Part shown: positions 1 through 5,471 of the stretch, one piece after another
How the letters are laid out: each line of letters opens with the position of its first letter
Position numbering within the stretch: the first letter of the stretch is position 1
Source: Pseudomonadota bacterium
Lineage (GTDB): Bacteria; Pseudomonadota; Gammaproteobacteria; Pseudomonadales; UBA5518
Length of the DNA stretch: 5,471 bases
Reading direction: 5' to 3'
NCBI GenBank assembly: GCA_022705125.1
Contig: JAKJFB010000208.1
Coordinates: 1-5,471 of the forward strand
Translations under genes and position numbers: made by a program
The notes under the pieces: model-generated
Seen by the model: only the letters and a program-made list of their open reading frames with translations
Told to the model about the DNA's origin: nothing
The model's database searches: none

Positions 1-1296
1 ATCCAGGTCATGGGCATCACCTTCACGGTGTATTCGGAGCAGGAGGGCTCGATCGACCGCGCCTGGCCCTTCGACATCATCCCGCGCGTGATCGCGCGCG
101 CGGAGTGGCAGCGCATCGAGGCGGGGCTGCGCCAGCGCGTGCGCGCGCTGAATCGCTTCATCGACGATGTCTACCACGAACAGCGCATCGTGAAGGACGG
201 CGTGTTCCCGGCCGAGGTGCTGGCCGATTCGGTGAACTTCCGCCCGCAGTGCGTGGGCATCGATCCGCCGCTCGGCATCTGGGCGCACATCTGCGGCTCG
301 GACCTGGTACGCGACCGCGACGGCACGGTGTACGTGCTGGAGGACAACCTGCGCGTGCCCTCGGGCGTGTCCTACATGCTCGAGAACCGCCAGGTCATGA
401 AGCGCGTGTTCCCGGAGTTGTTCGAGGACAACAACATCCTGCCGATCGACGACTATCCCTCGCAGCTCTACGACATGCTGGCCTCGTTGTCGCCGCGCCA
501 GCGCGCGCGGCCGCAGATCGTGGTGCTGACGCCCGGCATCTACAACTCGGCCTATTTCGAGCACGCCTACCTGGCGCAGCAGATGGGCGCGGAGCTGGTC
601 GAGGGCCGTGACCTGGTGGTCGGCGACGACGATTGCGTGTACATGCGCGCGGTCGAGGGGCTGGTGCGCGTCGACGTGATCTACCGGCGCATCGACGACA
701 TGTTCCTCGATCCGGAGGCGTTCAACCCGGAGTCCATGCTGGGCGTGCCCGGCCTGCTGCGCGCCTGGAAGGCGGGCAAGGTCGCGCTGGCGAACGCGCC
801 GGGCGCCGGCGTGGCCGACGACAAGGTCGTCTACGCCTTCGTGCCGAAGATGATCCGCTACTACCTCGGCGAGGACGCGATCCTGCCCAACGTGCCCACC
901 TACCTGTGCGTGGATGCCGCGGATCGCGCCTACGTGCTCGCCAACCTCGACAAGCTGGTGGTCAAGCCCGCCAACGAATCCGGCGGCTACGGCATGCTGA
1001 TCGGCCCGCACGCGAGCAGGCGCGAGCGCGAGCAGTTCGCGAAGCTCATCGCGAAGGATCCGCGCAACTACGTCGCCCAGCCCATGCTCACGCTCTCGAC
1101 CGCGCCGACGCTGGTCGACTCGCACGTCGAGCCGCGACACCTGGACCTCAGGCCGTTTGTACTCTCGGGCAGGGACATCCACGTGACCAATGGCGGCCTT
1201 ACGCGCGTGGCCTTGCGCAAGGGCTCCACCGTGGTCAACTCCTCGCAGGGCGGCGGCAGCAAGGACACCTGGATCGTCGACATGGGAGACAACTGA
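1..1296 (+). CDS. Circularly permuted ATP-grasp protein (COG2308 type), 5'-truncated by the window edge
   Basis: This is the C-terminal 431 residues of a predicted ATP-dependent amidoligase of the circularly permuted ATP-grasp family, probably cytoplasmic; its substrate is unknown. The frame is open to base 1, and the Met at base 10 sits inside a conserved block (GITFTVYS), so it is not the true start; family members usually have some 50-80 more N-terminal residues. Counting from that Met, [11 protein letters not shown] carries E111-D112-N113, which resembles the metal-binding Glu-x-Asn of ATP-grasp enzymes. RRIDD lies at 226-230, and K319-P320 is followed by the Gly-rich GGYG (325-328), the likely nucleotide-binding loop. 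Having Glu-x-Asn before the lysine/glycine loop is the signature of circular permutation. LRPF (380-383), GGLTRV (395-400) and [11 protein letters not shown] (411-421) close the domain. The gene ends 2 nt before the alpha-E gene, so the two are almost certainly co-transcribed. No frameshift or missing motif is seen. The family call is firm; the reaction is inferred. Confidence 0.95.
   Translation: MQVMGITFTVYSEQEGSIDRAWPFDIIPRVIARAEWQRIEAGLRQRVRALNRFIDDVYHEQRIVKDGVFPAEVLADSVNFRPQCVGIDPPLGIWAHICGSDLVRDRDGTVYVLEDNLRVPSGVSYMLENRQVMKRVFPELFEDNNILPIDDYPSQLYDMLASLSPRQRARPQIVVLTPGIYNSAYFEHAYLAQQMGAELVEGRDLVVGDDDCVYMRAVEGLVRVDVIYRRIDDMFLDPEAFNPESMLGVPGLLRAWKAGKVALANAPGAGVADDKVVYAFVPKMIRYYLGEDAILPNVPTYLCVDAADRAYVLANLDKLVVKPANESGGYGMLIGPHASRREREQFAKLIAKDPRNYVAQPMLTLSTAPTLVDSHVEPRHLDLRPFVLSGRDIHVTNGGLTRVALRKGSTVVNSSQGGGSKDTWIVDMGDN
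1284..1288 (+). promoter_or_regulatory. Shine-Dalgarno site of the alpha-E gene
   Basis: GGGAG lies inside the last codons of the ATP-grasp gene, 10 nt before the ATG at 1299. It fixes the start of the downstream gene, whose frame is otherwise open far upstream, and suggests that the ribosome terminating at 1296 can re-initiate at once. Confidence 0.6.
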
Positions 1297-1298
1297 GC

Positions 1299-2276
1299 AT
1301 GCTGTCACGCGTTGCCGAGAGCATTTACTGGATGGCGCGCTACGTCGAGCGCGCCGAGAACACCGCGCGCCTGGTCCTCGTGAACCTGAACGTGATGCTC
1401 GACCTGCCGCGCACGGTGCGCCCGGGCTGGGACAAGCTAGTCGAGATCATGGGCAGCGAGGAGCTCTTCCGCGATCTGCACCGTCGCTCCGACGAGCGCG
1501 CCGTGACCGGGTTCCTGGTGAGCGAACGGCGCAACCCGGGCTCCATGATCAATTCGCTGCAATACGCCCGCGAGAACGCGCGCACCATCCGCGACATCAT
1601 CCCGCAGGAGGCCTGGGAGCAGCTGAACAGCCTGCACCAGTACGGCCAGGAACACGCCGCTGACGCGCTGGTGCAGAAGCGTCGCTTCGATTACCTGCAC
1701 GGGATCATCCGCGGGGCGCAGACGCTGACCGGCATCCTCGCGGGCACGCTGACGCACGATGCGGGCTACGCCTTCCTGAAAGCCGGGCGCTACCTCGAAC
1801 GCGCCGACATGACCACGCGCATCCTCGACGTGCGCTCGGCCGGGCTGCCCGGCATGGAAGGTGACGAGGCGCTGGGCGCCTATGCCAACCTGCAATGGAT
1901 GAGCGTGCTGAAGTCCCTGACGGGCTACCAGATGTATCGTCGCGAGATGCAGGTACGGGTGCAGCGCCCGATGGTGTTGCGCTTCCTGCTGCAGGACCCG
2001 CATTTTCCGCGCGCGGTGCGCCACTGCCTGGGACAGGCCGGGCAGTGCATCGCGCAGCTGCCGCGTGCCGAGGCGCCGCTGAAGATCGTCCGGCAACTCG
2101 ATCTGGCGCTGGAAAAGGCCGAGCCCGAGGCGCTGGACCAGGCCGCGCTGCACGCCTACATCGACACGCTGCAGCTCGGCATGGCCGGGATCCACGAGGC
2201 GATCGCCGCGACCTGGTTCCGCCACGAGCCCAGGCGCAGGGCCGTGCGCGCCGTCGCGCCCGCCCCGGGCGGTTGA
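1299..2276 (+). CDS. Alpha-E domain protein (COG2307 type), stand-alone form
   Basis: This is a complete 325-residue, mostly helical protein of the alpha-E (DUF403) family, the usual partner of circularly permuted ATP-grasp proteins; its biochemical role is unknown. The opening [20 protein letters not shown] (residues 2-21) is the family's N-terminal signature. A second related motif, [14 protein letters not shown] (163-176), sits mid-protein, with NLQW (197-200) and YRRE (213-216) following. The length is close to the 310-320 residues usual for the family. The same reading frame stays open about 660 nt upstream, but that part overlaps the ATP-grasp gene, is Arg/Ala-rich and shows no family similarity. 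The ATG at 1299 was therefore chosen for its Shine-Dalgarno site and the family N-terminus. No signal peptide or membrane segment is visible. The C-terminal tail after about residue 308 (Arg-rich, then Ala/Pro/Gly) looks disordered. The protein is homologous to the C-terminal half of the minus-strand fusion gene. Confidence 0.95.
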   Translation: MLSRVAESIYWMARYVERAENTARLVLVNLNVMLDLPRTVRPGWDKLVEIMGSEELFRDLHRRSDERAVTGFLVSERRNPGSMINSLQYARENARTIRDIIPQEAWEQLNSLHQYGQEHAADALVQKRRFDYLHGIIRGAQTLTGILAGTLTHDAGYAFLKAGRYLERADMTTRILDVRSAGLPGMEGDEALGAYANLQWMSVLKSLTGYQMYRREMQVRVQRPMVLRFLLQDPHFPRAVRHCLGQAGQCIAQLPRAEAPLKIVRQLDLALEKAEPEALDQAALHAYIDTLQLGMAGIHEAIAATWFRHEPRRRAVRAVAPAPGG

Positions 2277-2285
2277 AGGCGCCGC
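2277..2285. other. Convergent intergenic gap between the two operons
   Basis: Nine bases separate the TGA of the plus-strand alpha-E gene (2274-2276) from the TGA of the minus-strand transglutaminase gene (2288-2286). There is no T-tract on either strand and no room for a conventional terminator, so the transcripts of the two operons probably overlap at their 3' ends. Confidence 0.85.
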
Positions 2286-3167
2286 TCACACGCGGCTGAC
2301 GTCGACGCTGACCCGCAGCCGGTGCTTCTCGCCGCCGCCGAAGACCACGCCGCGCAGCGGCGCGACGTCGGCGTAATCGCGTCCCCACGCGGTGACGATG
2401 TGCTGGTGGCCGGCGACCTGGTCGTTGGTCGGGTCGAATTCGAACCAGCCCTCCCCGGGCGAGTACACCGCGAACCAGGCGTGCGAGGCATCGGAGCCCA
2501 CGAGCTTCTCGCGTCCCGGCGGTGGCAGGGTTTCGAGGTAGCCCGAGACATAGCGCGCGGCAAAGCCCATCGAGCGCACGCAGGCGATCGCGAGGTGGGC
2601 GAAGTCCTGGCATACGCCACGGCGGTGCTCCAGCACCTCGCCAACGGGCGTGCTGACATCGCTGAACGTGGTGTCGTAGCGGAATTCCTGGAAGATCGAC
2701 TGCGTCAGGGCCCTCACGGCCGACAGGAACGGACGGTCGGCGGCGAAGAAAGGGCCCGCGTAGTCGCGTATTTCCGCGCCGTCCTCGACCAGCGGCGAGG
2801 GCAGCACGAATTCGCGCGCCAGCAGCGTATCGCTGTCGCGGTCGTCGGCGAGCATGCCGAGCACCTGGGCGCAGGTGTTGCCGAAATCGAGCTGCGAGCC
2901 GGCATTGCCGCCTTCGCGCACATCGACCAGGCTACGGGCCGTGACCTCCAGGCTGCGGTGCGGGCCCTCGATGGCGAAGTGACAAACCCGGTTGCCGAAA
3001 TAGTCGCGCCGCTCGGTGAGCGCCACGGGCTGCGGTTCGACGAGCACGTCGGCCTGCAGGCAGGTCTGGCGCAGGGTGTTGCGCGGCATCATGAAGGCGA
3101 CGTTGTGGCACTGGCCCACGCTCTCCTCGTAGTCGTAGCGCGTGCGGTGCGTGACCCGGTAGAGCAT
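2286..3167 (-). CDS. Transglutaminase-like cysteine protease/transferase (COG1305 type)
   Basis: This is a complete 293-residue protein with a bacterial transglutaminase N-terminal beta domain (about 1-85, starting MLYRVTHRTRYDY) and a transglutaminase core (about 145-250). The expected catalytic triad is present: Cys186 in RRGVCQDFAHL, His229 in DASHAWF, and Asp245 in WFEFDPTND. The C-terminal segment HIVTAWGRDYADVAPLRGV (256-274) is also typical of this subfamily. Such proteins are predicted to hydrolyse or transfer amide bonds; here the substrate may be the product of the neighbouring ATP-grasp system, which is an inference from context. No signal peptide or membrane span is visible, so it is probably cytoplasmic. 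The ATG overlaps the stop of the upstream fusion gene by one base (TAATG), with GGGGA 8 nt before that stop as a plausible ribosome binding site, so translational coupling is likely. Its stop faces the alpha-E stop across 9 nt. All key residues are intact. Confidence 0.95.
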   Translation of the reverse strand: MLYRVTHRTRYDYEESVGQCHNVAFMMPRNTLRQTCLQADVLVEPQPVALTERRDYFGNRVCHFAIEGPHRSLEVTARSLVDVREGGNAGSQLDFGNTCAQVLGMLADDRDSDTLLAREFVLPSPLVEDGAEIRDYAGPFFAADRPFLSAVRALTQSIFQEFRYDTTFSDVSTPVGEVLEHRRGVCQDFAHLAIACVRSMGFAARYVSGYLETLPPPGREKLVGSDASHAWFAVYSPGEGWFEFDPTNDQVAGHQHIVTAWGRDYADVAPLRGVVFGGGEKHRLRVSVDVSRV

Positions 3168-3169
3168 TA
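3165..3169 (-). promoter_or_regulatory. TAATG stop/start overlap coupling the fusion gene to the transglutaminase gene
   Basis: On the minus strand the TAA of the fusion gene (3169-3167) and the ATG of the transglutaminase gene (3167-3165) share one base. A G-rich GGGGA (3180-3176) precedes the overlap by 8 nt (10 nt before the ATG). This arrangement is typical of termination-reinitiation and implies linked production of the two proteins. Confidence 0.7.
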
Positions 3170-5471
3170 CTCGAATCCCCGGTTCTGGCGCACCAGCTGC
3201 TGGCCGCCGCGCGCGTGTTCGAAGAACTTGCCCGTGAGCTGGTCCGAGGTCTCGCGCAGCAGGTGGTTCACGCGGCTGAACAGCTGGTCCAGCTCGGCGC
3301 GGGTGTGGCTGGACGCATCCGCTTCGGCGAGCGCCGCGAGCTCGCTCAGGCGAATGCGGCTCACCGCCTCGAGCAGGTGGCGCTGCTCGCCCTCGAGCTC
3401 GAGCTGGCGCGACACGCTGCCCGGCAGCTCGGCGATGTGCTGCTGCAGTCGCTCGATCTGGTAGAGGATCGAGCGCGGATTCGTGGTGTCGATCAGGGTG
3501 AGCTCCAGCACGTCGCGCACGTTCAGCGACGCGCGGTAGCGCCGGCGATAGGAGATCAGCGCCTCGATGGTCAGCAGCAGCGATTCGAGCACCGCCGCTT
3601 CGTCGGATTCCTCGAGCTGCTCGATCAGGATCGCGCGCGAGAGGTTGATCGTCTGCACGGCCCGCTCCAGGCGCCGGCCCATGTCGATGAAGCGCCAGCC
3701 CAGGCCGCGGATCATGCTCTCGTGCACGATGCCCGAGAATGACAGCAGGCTCGAGACGAGCGGGTCGAGCGCCTCTTCCGGCGCCGAGAGCAGGGCGCCG
3801 GCGAGCGTGCGTTCGAGCTGCTCGGTGTGGTCCCGGATGTCGTTGATCGTGCGTTGCGTATCCGCCGACAGCAGTTCCTTGGTTTCCTCTGCGCTCGCGA
3901 GCAGGGCGTGGATGCAGCTGCCGATGCTGCCGGCGCGCTCGCGGTCCACGCTGACCGCGAGCAGTTCGGGTTCCGGCCGGTCCAGCAGCTCTGGCGTCGC
4001 GAAGAAGCCCGGATAGGTGCTCGTGAGCCGGGTCACGGCCTGCAGCAGGATCCGTCGCGCCTGCGGCGGCATCGCGCTCGCGCTGTTGAGCTGGAGGAAC
4101 ACGGTGCGCATCAGGCGCAGGCCGTTCTCCGCGCGCTCGGCATAGCGTCCCATCCAGTAGAGGTTCTCGACCACGCGGCTCGGCAGCGTGGTGTTCTCGA
4201 GTACCCGTGCGCCGTCGCGCGGCGCCGGCGGCGCGGGCAGCGCCTGCGTGTCCGGCTCCGTGGCCAGCACCCAGGTGTCCTTGCTCAGCGCGCCGACCTG
4301 GTTGGAAATCATCGACGCGTTTTCGCTCGCGCCCACCCGCGTGAGCCCCCCGGGCAGCACCCGGTACGAGGCCTCGGCGGCCACGGCGAATGTGCGCAGC
4401 AGGGCCGGGCGCGACACCATGGCCTCGCCGCTGAACACCGGCAGGCGCGAGGGCGTCAGCCGTTCCTGCGCGACGAAGTGCTGCGGCCAGCGGTCCAGGG
4501 CATCCAGCAGCAGCCGGCGCGGCTGCTCGCCGAGCTCCGCCACGCCGACGCTGTGCTTTCCCGGGGCGCGGAACACCGGCTTCACGACCAGGGCGTCGAG
4601 ATTGTCCAGCACGTGCGCGCGATCATCGGGATCGCCGCACCACCACGTGCGCACGCTGTCGAGCTGCAACTCGCGCCCGAGGAAGTGCTGGCTGATCGCC
4701 GGCAGGTAGCGCAGCAGCGCCGGCGTCTCCAGGATGCCCGAGCCGAGCGGGTTGGCCACCACAACGCGTCCGTTGCGCACGGCCTCGAGCAGGCCGGGCA
4801 CGCCCAGCTGCGAGTCGCCCTTCAATTCCACCGGATCGCAGAAGTAGTCGTCCACGCGGCGCATGATCACGTCGACGCGCTTGAGTCCGTCCAGCGACTT
4901 CATCCAGATGTAGCCGCCGCGCGCCACCAGGTCGCCGCTCTGCACCAGGGGAAACCCGAGGTAGTTCGCGAGGTAGGAATGCTCGAAATAGGTCTCGCTG
5001 TAGGCGCCGGGGGTGAGGATCACGATGCGCGGGGTGGCGACCTCGGGCACGAGGTCGATCAGCTTGCGCCGCAGCGCGTGGAAAAAGCCGGCCAGTCCGT
5101 GCACCTGGCTCTCGCGGAACAGGCTCGGCAGCACGCGGCTCGACACCGTGCGGTTCTCCAGCGCATAGCCTGCGCCGCTCGGTGACTGCGCGCGGTCGCC
5201 CAGCACGCACATGCTGCCGTCGGCGCGACGCACCAGGTCCACGGAGTGGGTGATGAGCTCGTGCTCGCCGGGAAGGCGGATGCCGTGGCAGGCGCGCAGG
5301 AAGCCCTGGTGCGCGAAGAGCACCTCGGGCGGCAGGATCCCGCGCCGGATGAGCTCGCGATCGCCGTAGATGTCGCGCAGCACCAGGTTGAACAGTTCGG
5401 CGCGCTCGAGCAGGCCGGCCTCGATCCGGTTCCACTCCTCGCTGTCGATCACCCAGGGGACGAGGTCGAGC
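3167..5471 (-). CDS. Fusion of a circularly permuted ATP-grasp-like domain with an alpha-E domain, 5'-truncated by the window edge
   Basis: 767 residues are visible. The frame is open to the right edge, and the six codons before the GTG at 5452 (reading LDLVPW) continue the family alignment, matching FDIIPR in the plus-strand paralogue. The GTG is therefore not the true start, and most of the missing part is the N-terminus. Counting from that GTG, residues 1-396 are ATP-grasp-like (SPSGAGYALENR 90-101, LTPGAYSETYFEH 146-158, MRRVDDYFCDP 197-207, GVPGLLEA 217-224, GGLTRV 368-373, SKDTWVL 390-396). A Pro/Ala-rich linker runs to about 415, and an alpha-E domain fills the rest (SRVVENLYWMGRYAERAEN 425-443, GRRLERAV 592-599). 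At the expected Glu-Asp-Asn the protein has G85-D86-R87. After K291-P292 the Gly-rich loop is replaced by a stretch containing PGKHS. As I recall, these changes are shared by the fused subfamily, so they are not random decay; the reading frame is intact. ATP binding is doubtful. It is co-transcribed with the transglutaminase gene. Confidence 0.95.
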   Translation of the reverse strand, partial: LDLVPWVIDSEEWNRIEAGLLERAELFNLVLRDIYGDRELIRRGILPPEVLFAHQGFLRACHGIRLPGEHELITHSVDLVRRADGSMCVLGDRAQSPSGAGYALENRTVSSRVLPSLFRESQVHGLAGFFHALRRKLIDLVPEVATPRIVILTPGAYSETYFEHSYLANYLGFPLVQSGDLVARGGYIWMKSLDGLKRVDVIMRRVDDYFCDPVELKGDSQLGVPGLLEAVRNGRVVVANPLGSGILETPALLRYLPAISQHFLGRELQLDSVRTWWCGDPDDRAHVLDNLDALVVKPVFRAPGKHSVGVAELGEQPRRLLLDALDRWPQHFVAQERLTPSRLPVFSGEAMVSRPALLRTFAVAAEASYRVLPGGLTRVGASENASMISNQVGALSKDTWVLATEPDTQALPAPPAPRDGARVLENTTLPSRVVENLYWMGRYAERAENGLRLMRTVFLQLNSASAMPPQARRILLQAVTRLTSTYPGFFATPELLDRPEPELLAVSVDRERAGSIGSCIHALLASAEETKELLSADTQRTINDIRDHTEQLERTLAGALLSAPEEALDPLVSSLLSFSGIVHESMIRGLGWRFIDMGRRLERAVQTINLSRAILIEQLEESDEAAVLESLLLTIEALISYRRRYRASLNVRDVLELTLIDTTNPRSILYQIERLQQHIAELPGSVSRQLELEGEQRHLLEAVSRIRLSELAALAEADASSHTRAELDQLFSRVNHLLRETSDQLTGKFFEHARGGQQLVRQNRGFE

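Noticed and set aside
10..12. ATG at base 10 as the real start of the split ATP-grasp gene
   Set aside because: The frame is open to base 1, there is no room for a ribosome binding site, and the Met directly adjoins a conserved internal block of the family, whose members extend further upstream.
633..1298. In-frame upstream extension of the alpha-E reading frame (about 222 codons)
   Set aside because: It overlaps the well-supported ATP-grasp gene in another frame, is rich in Arg, Ala and Gly as expected for a shifted frame of high-GC DNA, and the family N-terminus begins exactly at the ATG at 1299.
1437..2225. 262-codon open frame on the minus strand within the alpha-E gene
   Set aside because: It is antisense to a complete conserved gene; the absence of stops is explained by the high GC content.
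2281..2296. Possible hairpin GCCGC / GCGGC with a 6-nt loop at the operon junction
   Set aside because: The stem is only 5 bp, lies partly inside the transglutaminase coding end, and has no T-tract on either side. Such short GC inverted repeats are expected by chance in this composition.
1705..2613. 302-codon open frame on the minus strand across the convergent junction
   Set aside because: It overlaps the alpha-E and transglutaminase genes, consists largely of Arg, Ala, Gly and Pro, and no conserved domain is visible.
2322..3464. 380-codon open frame on the plus strand, opposite the transglutaminase gene and the end of the fusion gene
   Set aside because: It is antisense to two supported genes and crosses their junction; it has low-complexity composition, with a Ser/Ala/Arg-rich end and no family motif.
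3827..5185. 452-codon open frame on the plus strand, opposite the fusion gene
   Set aside because: It is antisense to a gene with clear family motifs throughout. Its product is Arg/Ala/His/Gln-rich with no recognisable domain, the usual shadow of high-GC coding DNA.
5450..5452. GTG as the real start of the fusion gene
   Set aside because: The six codons upstream of it, up to the window edge, are open and align with the paralogue (LDLVPW against FDIIPR), so the gene starts outside the window.

Overview
The window is a compact, fully coding stretch of high-GC bacterial DNA (about two thirds G+C by eye, strong G/C preference at third codon positions). It holds four genes and almost no intergenic sequence. 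All four belong to one functional theme: the uncharacterised amidoligase-like system made of a circularly permuted ATP-grasp protein (COG2308 type), an alpha-E domain protein (COG2307 type) and a transglutaminase-like cysteine protease or transferase (COG1305 type). Base composition, architecture and codon use fit a high-GC proteobacterium (Pseudomonadota). The sequence does not fix the genus.

Layout: on the plus strand, bases 1-1296 carry the 3' part of a free-standing circularly permuted ATP-grasp gene, whose start lies left of the window. It is followed 2 nt later by a complete alpha-E gene (1299-2276). On the minus strand, reading in from the right edge, a long gene (5471-3167) encodes a natural fusion of the same two domains: an ATP-grasp-like half, a Pro/Ala-rich linker and an alpha-E half. 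Its start lies right of the window. It overlaps by one base (TAATG) a complete transglutaminase-like gene (3167-2286). The two operons converge, with only 9 nt between their stop codons. Both promoters, if the genes are first in their operons, lie outside the window.

How the genes may work together: in this family the ATP-grasp protein is predicted to form an amide or peptide-like bond using ATP, the alpha-E protein is a helical partner, and the transglutaminase fold would cut or exchange such a bond. No reaction has been established to my knowledge, so the pathway remains a prediction from comparative genomics. The most notable point is that the window holds two paralogous copies of the ATP-grasp/alpha-E pair, one split and one fused. 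The split copy keeps the expected ATP-grasp motifs (Glu-Asp-Asn and a Gly-rich loop). The fused copy has lost both at the aligned positions (Gly-Asp-Arg, and Pro-Gly-Lys-His-Ser in place of the Gly-rich loop), which suggests an active/degenerate pair. No RNA genes, mobile elements, repeats or CRISPR arrays were seen, and there is no gene-free stretch longer than 9 nt.
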